Shown: positions 44,412 to 53,687 of the stretch, piece after piece
Layout: every line of letters begins with the position of its first letter
Position numbering within the stretch: the first letter of the stretch is position 1
Source: Sphingobacterium sp. LZ7M1
Lineage (GTDB): Bacteria; Bacteroidota; Bacteroidia; Sphingobacteriales; Sphingobacteriaceae
Assembly (NCBI RefSeq): GCF_024296865.1
Contig: NZ_CP101134.1
Location: 62,001-126,000 of the forward strand
DNA length: 64,000 nt
Reading direction: 5' to 3'
The notes under the pieces: model-generated
What the model saw: only the letters and a program-made list of their open reading frames with translations
Database searches by the model: none
Told to the model about the DNA's origin: nothing
Made by a program: the position numbers and the translations under genes

Positions 44412-44527
44412 TATTGGGGGAAGATAATTTCGCTGCACATTCGTTCAGGTTCAATGCTGAACTTACCTTGCTTATTGTTGCTGTTGTTTTTTGTTAAGGT
44501 TTTGAGGGTTGATTTCTTGCTCTTCAT
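44411..44527 (-). CDS. 38-codon leader ORF upstream of the TonB receptor
   Basis: ATG at 44527 to TAG at 44411-44413. The peptide is Lys/Asn-rich at its N terminus (MKSKKSTLKTLTKNNSNNKQ) and ends GKFSIEPERMCSEIIFPQ. No signal peptide or membrane segment. It lies between a promoter-proximal inverted repeat and two leader hairpins, on the same strand as the receptor gene whose start is 92 bp further on. It may be a leader peptide whose translation controls the receptor, or an independent small protein. I did not recognise the sequence. Confidence 0.5.
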   Translation of the reverse strand: MKSKKSTLKTLTKNNSNNKQGKFSIEPERMCSEIIFPQ

Positions 44528-44570
44528 TATGACTGTCGTTTGTTTTACAAAACAAATGTAAAGAGTATAT

Positions 44571-44607
44571 TTAAATAAAGTCTACTAATATTGTAGACTT
44601 TATTTAA
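44571..44607. promoter_or_regulatory. Perfect 15-bp inverted repeat, candidate operator
   Basis: TTAAATAAAGTCTAC (44571-44585) and its exact reverse complement GTAGACTTTATTTAA (44593-44607) around TAATATT. It lies 44 bp upstream of the 38-codon ORF and within the divergent region before the plus-strand Kelch-like regulator. There is no T-run geometry to make it a terminator for a known gene, so a protein-binding site is the better guess. Confidence 0.6.
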
Positions 44608-44869
44608 AATAGTTAATAACCTTTTGATTATTAGCTAAATAAAATTTATATAAACTGTAAAGCGAACCTTATTTTCTGGGAAATAAACTTGCAGATGCTA
44701 ATATTTACAGTAGAAGTCAATGGATTAATTGAATGAATTTTATTCTTTAAAAATGGTATTCTTCCATGAAATTAAAAATTTTGCTTAAAAACTCTTTTGC
44801 TATTCAGCGAATATGAAGTAAATTACATTTTGCTAATTCACATTTTGCACTAGCTAGCCAATTTAAATA
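44608..44869. other. Divergent promoter region
   Basis: About 260 bp of AT-rich sequence between the 15-bp inverted repeat and the GTG start of the Kelch-like/SARP-type regulator. No further stem, small gene or clear promoter pair could be assigned. Confidence 0.4.
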
Positions 44870-47434
44870 GTGAGACGTTTATTTTTTAAGATACTTGTTA
44901 CCATATATGTTTTTGTACTCATTCTATTCTGTCAGGAGTCTTATGGCCAGTATGGTTTAGAATTTTCCAGTCATGAAAAGGAGCTGGATAAGCGGACGAG
45001 CCTTTCGATCGGTACAGAGGAATCAATTGAGCTTGCGAAGCATACGGAATTGACCTTTGATATTCAATTTAAACCTTATCAGCAAGATTATTTCGGATAT
45101 ATCTTCCGCCTCATATTGGATGAGCAATTGAACATCGATCTCATCTATGACCGTAGGCAAGATAATGGAAGGCACTTTAAATTGGTGGTTGGGGATAAAT
45201 TCACGGACATCAATTTTGATATACCCAAAAACGAGCTTTTCTATCAATGGACCAAAATCAAGATCTTACTTGATAAGGAAAAAGGAAGTTTAGTCCTATC
45301 CACTGCGAAGAACAGCTTCACCCATCAAATGGATTTAAAGGGCCGATCTGCCTTTAAATTGCTATTTGGTTTCAATGACTACAAATTCTTTCAGAGCTCC
45401 GACCTTCCGCCGATGCGGATCAAGGATGTACAGATATCTTGCGATGAAAAACTTTGCCATCATTGGAAGCTGGATGAAATAACTGGCAATACGGCAAGGG
45501 ACGATCAAGGCTCTTTAAAGGCCTTTTCAAAAAACCCTTCATGGATCAAGAGGCAACGGCAAGAATGGCGACTTGAAAATGAATTCTATGTTTCCGGACA
45601 GGCTAGTGTTGCCTTTGACCAAAGAAATGAAAGTGTATACATCGTATCCGAAGACTCCTTGGTTCGGACTAATCTAGGAGCAACGGTCAGTACTTCATGG
45701 CCTTACCTGAATGGGCCGCTCTATATGGTCAATGGAAGCCAATCCTTGTTTGATCCAAGCTCAGGGAAGGTACTCAATATCTCCATCGATCAAAAGCTAG
45801 TATCCGCATTTGATACCTTGACAAGGTCCTGGTCCCAATCCTTCCAACATCCTGCACACGGAACGCATTACCTGTCCTTCAATAAATTTTATTCCGCAAA
45901 GGATTCCAGTATCTATATGGTAGCTGGATACGGACATTTCAGATACAAGAGTGCCATCCACAAATACCATATTCCCAGTAATTCCTGGGACAGCCTATCC
46001 TATGCCGGAGACCCTTTGTTTCCGCATTACTTAGGCGCTATGGGGGTTGATAAGGGTGCTGTTTACCTATTGGGCGGATATGGTAGTACCACGGGCGACC
46101 AGATGCTGAACCCAAAGATTTCCAATGATTTCGTCTTGATGGACGTCAATTCCAAAACCTTCAAGACGCTAGGGGAAATCAAATTTCCTATTCCCGAAGC
46201 GGTATGGGCCAATTCTTTGGTCATGGATGAAGCATCCAATACCATGTATGGACTCATGTTCCCTAGGAATAAGTTCAAGTCTTTCTTACAGCTCGTAGCG
46301 ATGTCCAAAGACGGAAAGAACCTTCAGGAATTGGGAAGTACCATTCCTTTTGATTTTCACGACATCAAATCATTTGCAGATTTCTTCTATTCCAAGGCCT
46401 CCAACCGATTTGTTGCCGTCACATTGTTTTATGATAGTGCGCTGAGTCAGAGCCGAGTTCGCATCTACAGTCTATTGGCGCCAGCTCTGCCCTACCAGAT
46501 CTTGGAAGGCAATGCCAAGGCTAAATCAAACAATTGGATCTGGATAATTGGACTGGCCACCCTTGCCGGATTAGGATTACTATTCTGGATTAAAAAAACG
46601 AATAGAAAAACTCCAGAAACCCAAAAGAATCCATCGGTTGAACGCAAGGATAAGGAAGAAAGCCCAGTATTGGCCCCTATTCTAAAAGAAACAGCTCCAA
46701 AAAACAGCAAGATCGATAGGGCCACCATCAATCTCTTCCGAGGCGATATCCAGATCTTTGATCAGCAGGGCGACGAGATCACCAAGCAGTTCTCGCCTTT
46801 ACTGAAAGAGTTGCTGACCATGTTTGTGGTCTATACCATTTATCGTGGCAGGGGAGTCAGCTCCGAGAAATTAATGGAAATATTCTGGTCCGATAAATCC
46901 ACCTCCAGTGCAACCAACAATAGATCGGTAAATATCGCCAAGATCAATGCCCTATTGGAGCAATTAGGCGAGATGAAAATCTCCAAAAAAAGCGGCTATT
47001 GGAGTATTGAAAGCATTGAAGATGTCCATATCGACTTCTCCGACTTTATGTATCTCTTCAATAAATCTGAAAACTTAGATAGACAGGAAATAGACCGATT
47101 GCTCAAAATCCTTGAAAAAGGAGGTTTCATGTTCGATACAGATTATGAGTGGCTAGATGGTATCAAGGACGAGGTGTCCATTCATGCAACCGGACTATTG
47201 TCCAGTCTGATGAAAAACTTGGACTTTGAAAAGGATTCCGAGACCATTATTGAAATTGCCAATCGAATCTTCCATTTTGATTCTGTCCACGAAGAGGCCA
47301 TGGTCTATAAATGTAGAGCACTCGTACAGCGAGGTTACCACAGCCTAGCCCACCAATGTTTCGAGAACTTTTCCCAAGTCTATCAGCAATTATACGATGA
47401 ATCCTATAACCGGACTTACCGGGAAATTGTATAA
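44870..47434 (+). CDS. Membrane-spanning Kelch-like/SARP-type regulator of the second glycan locus
   Basis: 854 aa starting at GTG, chosen because the signal peptide (RRLFFKILVTIYVFVLILFC) follows directly and no ATG lies near. Residues about 30-200 are lamin-G-like (HHWKLDEITGNTARDDQGSL is a typical closing strand); about 230-540 form Kelch-like propeller blades (SIYMVAGYGHFRYKSAIHKY, AVYLLGGYGSTTGDQ). One membrane segment at 556-574. The cytosolic part has a winged helix at about 612-715 (LLKELLTMFVVYTIYRGRGV, RSVNIAKINALLEQLGE) and a BTAD-like helical domain after it, the order seen in SARP regulators. It precedes the SusC operon on the same strand and is its likely regulator, with glycan sensing outside and DNA binding inside. 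Confidence 0.8.
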   Translation: MRRLFFKILVTIYVFVLILFCQESYGQYGLEFSSHEKELDKRTSLSIGTEESIELAKHTELTFDIQFKPYQQDYFGYIFRLILDEQLNIDLIYDRRQDNGRHFKLVVGDKFTDINFDIPKNELFYQWTKIKILLDKEKGSLVLSTAKNSFTHQMDLKGRSAFKLLFGFNDYKFFQSSDLPPMRIKDVQISCDEKLCHHWKLDEITGNTARDDQGSLKAFSKNPSWIKRQRQEWRLENEFYVSGQASVAFDQRNESVYIVSEDSLVRTNLGATVSTSWPYLNGPLYMVNGSQSLFDPSSGKVLNISIDQKLVSAFDTLTRSWSQSFQHPAHGTHYLSFNKFYSAKDSSIYMVAGYGHFRYKSAIHKYHIPSNSWDSLSYAGDPLFPHYLGAMGVDKGAVYLLGGYGSTTGDQMLNPKISNDFVLMDVNSKTFKTLGEIKFPIPEAVWANSLVMDEASNTMYGLMFPRNKFKSFLQLVAMSKDGKNLQELGSTIPFDFHDIKSFADFFYSKASNRFVAVTLFYDSALSQSRVRIYSLLAPALPYQILEGNAKAKSNNWIWIIGLATLAGLGLLFWIKKTNRKTPETQKNPSVERKDKEESPVLAPILKETAPKNSKIDRATINLFRGDIQIFDQQGDEITKQFSPLLKELLTMFVVYTIYRGRGVSSEKLMEIFWSDKSTSSATNNRSVNIAKINALLEQLGEMKISKKSGYWSIESIEDVHIDFSDFMYLFNKSENLDRQEIDRLLKILEKGGFMFDTDYEWLDGIKDEVSIHATGLLSSLMKNLDFEKDSETIIEIANRIFHFDSVHEEAMVYKCRALVQRGYHSLAHQCFENFSQVYQQLYDESYNRTYREIV

Positions 47435-47452
47435 AGTAAAATATTAATAAAA

Positions 47453-47487
47453 AATAAAGCGCTGAATTTCAGTGCTTTATTTTTTAT
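47453..47487 (+). terminator. Terminator after the Kelch-like/SARP-type regulator
   Basis: AATAAAGCGCTG and CAGTGCTTTATT pair over 12 bp (one G-T), followed by a T-rich run. It separates the regulator from the SusC operon, which must have its own promoter in 47488-47711. Confidence 0.8.
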
Positions 47488-47711
47488 TTCCAGTCCATTA
47501 ATGTTTTATTAATGCTTTGTTATAGTCTCCAATTTAATCTTGTTTCATAATCAATTTATAAACGATGAGACGAAAGCAAGAAACCTTTATCCTGCCTGAT
47601 ACCTAATCCAACTGGAGCCTTCGGTTTTAGAAACTAAAGGTCGTATCGACACCTATTTTAATACTTGATGGCGACATCAAGAGTGACTACCAATTTTCAA
47701 CAAATTAAATT

Positions 47712-50700
47712 ATGGGATTAAAAATCATCAATTCCTGCTCATCCTATTGGGGCAGGCGGTTCAAACAATTATCCTGGCGATTGGCGATAGTACCAGTCTT
47801 GACGTTATCCTTAGGTACCGTATTCGGTCAGCAAAGGAATGTCAATGGTACAGTAAAATCAACCGACTCAAAACCTTTAGCTGGGGCGACCATCAAAAAC
47901 ACCAAGACTGGCATCAGTACCACCTCGGACTCCCAAGGCTTGTTTTCCATTGCCGTTTCTCCGGGTGACCGCTTGGTTATTTCTTATGTGGGCTATCTTG
48001 GTCAAGAAGTCCTAGTCGAGAACAATTCCAATATTCAGATCGAATTGCCGAATGACAATACCACTTTGGAAGATGTCGTGGTGGTTGGATATGGTACGCA
48101 GAAAAAAGCGACCCTTACTGGAGCCGTATCCTCTGTGACCAATAAGGAGATTACGATTACCAAAAATGAAAACGTCGTAAACATGCTTACGGGCAAGCTT
48201 CCGGGGGTCCGTATCACCCAACAGACCGGACAGCCTGGAGCTTTTGAATCCAATATCGATATCCGCGGTATGGGCGAGCCCCTGATCGTAGTCGATGGTA
48301 TCCCTAGAGACAAGGATTATCTATCCAGAATGGATGCCAATGAGATCGAAAGCGTATCTGTTTTGAAAGATGCATCCGCTGCGGTCTATGGTGTTCGTTC
48401 GGCGAATGGGGTATTGCTCGTGACCACCCGCAGGGGAGCCAGTGCAGATCAAGGTTTCGAAATCGGCTATTCCTATAACCGTGGTTTCCAACAGTTCCTG
48501 TATGTACCCAATACGGTCGGTGCAGCCGACTTCAGACGCTTGAGGAACGAAGAGCTTTGGAGAAATTTCAATAACAACTACCCGAACAAATTGCCCGCGA
48601 CATGGGACGATGCCAGCATCAAAGAATATGAAGACGGTACTAAGCAGTCTTCCAACTTCCTTGACGCGGCTTTTGATAAAACCTCGCCGCAACAACAACA
48701 TAACCTGACCGTCAATGGAGGTTCTGAAAAGGTGAATTACTTTTTCAACTTAGGTTACATGGACCAGATGGGTTCATACAAAAGCAAGAGCTTAAACTAC
48801 AATCGCTATAACTTCCGTTCCAATGTAGATGTCAAGATCACAGATCGCCTAAAGGCCTCCTTGGACCTTGGTGGCTATGCCGATGAGACCAATCAGCCTA
48901 GAACAGATATGTGGGCAGTTTATAAGCAAGCTTGGCGACAAAGACCAGATATCCCAATCTTCCTGAACAATAACCCAATGTACCCGAACTTTGACATGAT
49001 CGACAACGAACATCCTGTCTCCGTAACGGATGCCGCACAAACCGGTTATAGAAAGTTCTTGAGAAAACAATTCAATAGTATCCTTTCCTTAGAGTACAAA
49101 ATCCCGTATGTAGATGGATTGGTCGCGAAAGGTACCTATAACTACGATTTCAAATACACCGATAATACCGATTTCAAAAAATCTTACCCATTGTACAGCT
49201 ACACACCTGCAGTATTGGGTCCGAATGGCGAAGTCATAACACCAGAACGCTATGATGCCCACGAGAAAAACTCTCCATCGTCCGTACGCCGTTCTGCCTA
49301 TCCTGATTCACATACCCTGATGCAGTTCTCCTTGAACTACAACAAATCTTTTGGTGTTGGACATAATGTTTCCGGATTACTATTATTCGTCGAGGAATAC
49401 AACAAATGGGATAGTTTCTATGCCCAACGCGAGATCAAGGTCAATTCCGAATACCTTTTTGCTGGAGAGGCTAAAAACCAATTGGCCGATATGGAAGGTA
49501 TTGGCGAGCGTACCGCAAGAGGTTTTGTGGGTAAATTCAATTATGATTTTAAAGGGAAATACCTAGCTGAATTCAGTTTCCGTTATGATGGTTCTTCCAA
49601 ATTTCCTAAAAATGAACGCTGGGGTTTCTTCCCTGGAGCTTCAGTGGGATGGAGGATCAGTGAGGAAAACTTTATCAAGGACAACTTCAGTTTTATAAAC
49701 AACTTAAAAATCCGTGGTTCCTATGGTGTCCTTGGGGATGACCGTTCCGCTGGTAACTACCCTTCCACCTTTGTCGGATTTGCATTGGATCCGAATAACC
49801 TGGGCTGGATCTTTGGACAGGATATCGTTAGTGGCGCCTTGCCAACTGCTATTCCTAACCCGAACCTAACCTGGTATACCTCCAAAACTGCCGATATTGG
49901 TCTGGATGTCGATCTATGGAATGGTCTGTTTGGCATGACCTTCGACTACTTCAATCGCTATCGCGATGGTCTATTGGCCACCCGCTTGGACCTGATTCCG
50001 GGAACTGTAGGAGCAAACCTGCCTCAGGAAAACCTGGAAAGCGACCGTACCTTTGGTTACGAGGTTTCCTTGACCCACCGCAATCAGATCAACGACTTCA
50101 ATTATTTTGTGAATGCACAGGTTTCAACCACCAAGAGCCAATTCCAAAACAGGATCGAATCCCCTGCAGGAAACTCCTACGACCATTGGAGAAACCGCTA
50201 TGCAGACCGCTACAAGGATATTTGGTGGGGTAATGAATATGTAGGTCAGTTCGGATCTTACGAACAGATCTATAATCACCCAACACAGGTCGGTAGTGGA
50301 ACCTTGCCAGGCGATTACTATTACAAAGACTGGAATGGCGATGGTTTTGTCAATGGAAATGATGACCACCCGATTGCAACCTTCAATATGCCATTGATCA
50401 ATTATGGTTTCAATATCGGTGCATCCTGGAGAGGGGCAGACCTATCGATGAACTTCCAAGGAGCAAATAAAGTCTATACCCGTTATACAGAGGTTCTAGT
50501 CGCGCCATTGCAATTCCAAGGAGGAGCATTGACCCAATTCTTGGATCGTTGGAGACCGGTAGACCCTAATGCAGACCTCTTCAATCCAAACACACAATGG
50601 ATTTCAGGTTACTATCCTTCTACAGGATCCCCAATGGCCGAGGGTACCCGTGCTATCCAAGATGCTTCGTACCTCAGGTTGAAAACCTTGGAACTGGGCT

Positions 50701-50909
50701 ATACCTTCCCGAAAGAATGGTTGGAGTCCATTAAAGTGAAGAGCTTCAGACTTTATGTTAGTGGATATAACCTGATGACCTGGACAGGGATGAAATATTC
50801 AGATCCTGAACACCCTGGGTCAGAAGGAGGCTCATCATCACACATGGTGGATACCTACAAATACCCATTGAACAAGACCTATAACATTGGTGCATCCATT
50901 AAATTCTAA
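47712..50909 (+). CDS. SusC/RagA-family TonB-dependent transporter
   Basis: 1065 aa. A long N-terminal signal region (WRLAIVPVLTLSLGTVFGQQ), carboxypeptidase-regulatory domain (VNGTVKSTDSKPLAGATIKN), then VVVVGYGTQKKATLTGAVSS, the plug with VLKDASAAVYGVRSANGVLL, and a barrel ending PLNKTYNIGASIKF. It imports oligosaccharides together with the SusD 14 bp downstream. First gene of a SusC-SusD-DUF3823-GH71/99-like operon behind the Kelch-like/SARP-type regulator. The glycan is not readable from this protein; the enzyme downstream hints at an alpha-linked mannose- or glucose-containing glycan. Confidence 0.95.
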   Translation: MGLKIINSCSSYWGRRFKQLSWRLAIVPVLTLSLGTVFGQQRNVNGTVKSTDSKPLAGATIKNTKTGISTTSDSQGLFSIAVSPGDRLVISYVGYLGQEVLVENNSNIQIELPNDNTTLEDVVVVGYGTQKKATLTGAVSSVTNKEITITKNENVVNMLTGKLPGVRITQQTGQPGAFESNIDIRGMGEPLIVVDGIPRDKDYLSRMDANEIESVSVLKDASAAVYGVRSANGVLLVTTRRGASADQGFEIGYSYNRGFQQFLYVPNTVGAADFRRLRNEELWRNFNNNYPNKLPATWDDASIKEYEDGTKQSSNFLDAAFDKTSPQQQHNLTVNGGSEKVNYFFNLGYMDQMGSYKSKSLNYNRYNFRSNVDVKITDRLKASLDLGGYADETNQPRTDMWAVYKQAWRQRPDIPIFLNNNPMYPNFDMIDNEHPVSVTDAAQTGYRKFLRKQFNSILSLEYKIPYVDGLVAKGTYNYDFKYTDNTDFKKSYPLYSYTPAVLGPNGEVITPERYDAHEKNSPSSVRRSAYPDSHTLMQFSLNYNKSFGVGHNVSGLLLFVEEYNKWDSFYAQREIKVNSEYLFAGEAKNQLADMEGIGERTARGFVGKFNYDFKGKYLAEFSFRYDGSSKFPKNERWGFFPGASVGWRISEENFIKDNFSFINNLKIRGSYGVLGDDRSAGNYPSTFVGFALDPNNLGWIFGQDIVSGALPTAIPNPNLTWYTSKTADIGLDVDLWNGLFGMTFDYFNRYRDGLLATRLDLIPGTVGANLPQENLESDRTFGYEVSLTHRNQINDFNYFVNAQVSTTKSQFQNRIESPAGNSYDHWRNRYADRYKDIWWGNEYVGQFGSYEQIYNHPTQVGSGTLPGDYYYKDWNGDGFVNGNDDHPIATFNMPLINYGFNIGASWRGADLSMNFQGANKVYTRYTEVLVAPLQFQGGALTQFLDRWRPVDPNADLFNPNTQWISGYYPSTGSPMAEGTRAIQDASYLRLKTLELGYTFPKEWLESIKVKSFRLYVSGYNLMTWTGMKYSDPEHPGSEGGSSSHMVDTYKYPLNKTYNIGASIKF

Positions 50910-50923
50910 GTTTAATTGACATT

Positions 50924-52891
50924 ATGAAAACTACATTATCAAAAATATTGGCTGTCCTACTACTGGTTCTAGTGGGTTCCTGTCGCAAGATGGACCTTGA
51001 ACCTCTAGGTGTATTGGACGAGAAAGCCTTATACGGAAATGAAGATGGTGCTAGGAAATTTGTTTCCGGAATTTATAGCCATCTTCCCATCGAAGACTTT
51101 GTTTACCACCCTGAAAGAGGTTTCCGTTGGGACAATTATTGGGTGAACTCCGATATCTTGGCTGCTATATCTGGAGAGATGACCGGACAGTTCTGGGGCG
51201 TTGCTGGTGCTCAAGGTTTTGGCTATTGGCCTTATGACCGTATCCGGAACGTCAATGGTTTTATTGCAGGATTGCCGACCTACAAAGAGAACTTTTCTGA
51301 GGATGGATATAATAATATCCTTGGCGAAGCTCATTTCCTGCGGGCATTCTTTTACTTCGCATTGGTAAAGCGCTATGGTGGAGTGCCAATCGTAAAAGAT
51401 GTCCAAGATCCGCAAGCGGAAAAGGAAACCCTATTGGTTCCGAGAAACAAAGAAGCAGATGTCTATAAGTTCATCCAAGAAGACCTACAGTTTGCTGTAG
51501 ATAACATGTCCAGTACCTCTGAGAAAGGGAGGGCGAATAAGTATGTAGCCGCGGCTTTATTGTCCCGTGCAATGTTATACGCGGCGAGCGTTGCCAAATA
51601 TGGTTTCTACTCCAACTTGCAGGGCGATGCAGCAAGCAAAGGCTTTGTCGGTATCCCAAGACAGGAAGCTGAATGGTTCTATCAAAAAGCTTATGATGCC
51701 GCAACAGTAGTGCTTAATGGACCTTATTCTTTATACAACAAGAAACCAGAAGACAAGGAGATGAACTATGTTGACGTGTTTATCGATGATAACAGTCCTG
51801 AAGACATATTGATCAAACAGTACAATATTACGGCACCTTATGGAACCCGTTTGAAACATAGTTATGATGCGACTTTGCTCCCTAACCCAACCTTTTCAAG
51901 TGATGCAGAATCTATGGCATACCCAGTTTACAATATCGTTGAACTGTTTGGTGAATTGCCGGTTAATGATGCTTCAGGTACACCTATCCGGTATACCGAT
52001 CGCAAAGCCTTATATGCCGATGCAGAACCTCGTCTCCGTGCAACCGTTTATTTCTCTGGAATGGAACTACGTGAAGGTGCCGAAAAGAGAAGCTTTGATA
52101 TGTTGCGTGGGCTTTATGTCTCTTTTCCTGGCAAAGCTAGCGATGCGCAGATGGGTTCCAATTCAGCTCCTATCAACAGTGAAGCCAACAGAATCTTGGC
52201 CGGCCCGAAAAATACACAGTACACGTATAAGGGAACCAAGATTGGAGTCACCGGAGAGCATGGTATGTGGAAAGACGGGCATGCAAATAATAGCCGTACT
52301 GGGTTCTATGTCCGTAAATACATCAACTACAAAATGTCCACCAAGGAGGTTAAGTTTTATAGCAGTACCCAGCCTTGGAAGGTTATCCGTTTGGCTGAAA
52401 TTATGCTGAACAAGGCAGAAGCGGCATATGAATTAGGCTTGTTGAAATCCAATGAAGCCTTGAAAACGGAAGCTTTTACCTATATCGCCAAGGTCCGTGA
52501 TCGCGCTGGTGCTAAACCTTACGCATACAACCCTACAGCTGCCAACATCAATAAATATGGTTATCCATTGGATGGCAACCTGCAGTTTATCCGCGAGGAA
52601 AGAGAAAGGGAGCTATGCTTTGAAAACCATCACTGGTGGGATATCAAAAGATGGAGAATTGCGGATGTGGAACTGAACAATTTCGTGCCGAATTCACTCA
52701 TGCCTTATTTGGTATTGGATGAGTTGAAATACAAGCCAAACGGCGAAAGGATCAATTCTTACATCTTTATCAAAGAAAGAGAGCCTTGGAACAAGACCTT
52801 CAATTTTGAGAAGAAATGGTATTACGAACCACTTCCGGGTGGAGAGTTGAACAAGAATCCAAATTTATATCCTCAGAATCCTATTTATTAA
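50924..52891 (+). CDS. SusD/RagB-family glycan-binding lipoprotein
   Basis: 655 aa, longer than the roughly 500-550 of many SusD proteins. Lipobox VLVGSC (Cys20). Family motifs: GEAHFLRAFFYFALVKRYGG near residue 140, VIRLAEIMLNKAEAAYELGL, and REERERELCFENHHWWDIKR late, where the conserved HxWWDxxRW region binds the helical core. Partner of the SusC upstream. The extra length is an insertion between about residues 270 and 480, which may shape a specific binding site. DUF3823 follows 4 bp later. Confidence 0.95.
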   Translation: MKTTLSKILAVLLLVLVGSCRKMDLEPLGVLDEKALYGNEDGARKFVSGIYSHLPIEDFVYHPERGFRWDNYWVNSDILAAISGEMTGQFWGVAGAQGFGYWPYDRIRNVNGFIAGLPTYKENFSEDGYNNILGEAHFLRAFFYFALVKRYGGVPIVKDVQDPQAEKETLLVPRNKEADVYKFIQEDLQFAVDNMSSTSEKGRANKYVAAALLSRAMLYAASVAKYGFYSNLQGDAASKGFVGIPRQEAEWFYQKAYDAATVVLNGPYSLYNKKPEDKEMNYVDVFIDDNSPEDILIKQYNITAPYGTRLKHSYDATLLPNPTFSSDAESMAYPVYNIVELFGELPVNDASGTPIRYTDRKALYADAEPRLRATVYFSGMELREGAEKRSFDMLRGLYVSFPGKASDAQMGSNSAPINSEANRILAGPKNTQYTYKGTKIGVTGEHGMWKDGHANNSRTGFYVRKYINYKMSTKEVKFYSSTQPWKVIRLAEIMLNKAEAAYELGLLKSNEALKTEAFTYIAKVRDRAGAKPYAYNPTAANINKYGYPLDGNLQFIREERERELCFENHHWWDIKRWRIADVELNNFVPNSLMPYLVLDELKYKPNGERINSYIFIKEREPWNKTFNFEKKWYYEPLPGGELNKNPNLYPQNPIY

Positions 52892-52895
52892 TCTA

Positions 52896-53639
52896 ATGAG
52901 AATGACCATGAAAAAGATATTCTTACTATTCACGGTGCTCCCTGTCTTTTGGCTGAGTTCCTGTGCAGATATCGATAATTTTGAAGCGCCCAATGCCACC
53001 CTTTCTGGAAAGGTATTGGACAAAACTACGGGGCAGCCCTTTTTAACTGGGCCTGGTGAATTTGCCATCCGTCTCTTGGAGACCAGTTATGGCGAGAACC
53101 CTGCTCCCCAAGACCTTGCCGTGAAGCAGGATGGATCCTTTATCAACAATAAACTGTTTTCAGCCACCTATTCCATGCAACCTTATGCAGGGGCATTTTG
53201 GCCAGCAGATATTGTTACAGATTTCAAACTGAGTGGATCCGGTAACCAAGACTTCAATGTGACCCCATATCTGAAGATAAAAAATGCAAAATTTGTATTG
53301 AAGGAAGGAAATAAAATTGATGTTTCCTGTACCTTGGAGGCCCCAATTCCTCAAGGATTGCCTCAGGTGATCGAGGTGCGTCCATTCCTGAGCTTGACGC
53401 CATATTGTGGTGCAGGTAGCCGCATCGAGGCCTATTACAAAGATGAATTTAGGATTCTGATCAATAAAAACTGGGAAGAAATCGGTAATATGTCTAATGG
53501 TATTGGCAAAGAAACCTATACCATCAATGATATACCTTTGAAATCCGGATACACCTATTACTTCCGTATGGGAGCAAAAGTTCGTGATACATTTGAAAAG
53601 TTCAACTATTCAGAAGTAGTTGAAATAAAGGTCCCTTAA
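52896..53639 (+). CDS. DUF3823-domain lipoprotein
   Basis: 247 aa. Start at the first ATG; MKK four codons later is an alternative. Lipobox VFWLSSC (Cys23). N-terminal Ig-like domain (NATLSGKVLDKTTGQPFLTG) followed by a second beta-sandwich (IPLKSGYTYYFRMGAKVRDT). This matches DUF3823 proteins, which occur after SusD in several Bacteroidota glycan loci and are believed to be surface glycan-binding proteins. The direct gene order SusC-SusD-DUF3823-glycosidase supports this. No catalytic residues expected. Confidence 0.85.
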   Translation: MRMTMKKIFLLFTVLPVFWLSSCADIDNFEAPNATLSGKVLDKTTGQPFLTGPGEFAIRLLETSYGENPAPQDLAVKQDGSFINNKLFSATYSMQPYAGAFWPADIVTDFKLSGSGNQDFNVTPYLKIKNAKFVLKEGNKIDVSCTLEAPIPQGLPQVIEVRPFLSLTPYCGAGSRIEAYYKDEFRILINKNWEEIGNMSNGIGKETYTINDIPLKSGYTYYFRMGAKVRDTFEKFNYSEVVEIKVP

Positions 53640-53687
53640 GGACAGAATGGATTAATTAATAATTGCTAATCAATAAAATTACATGCT

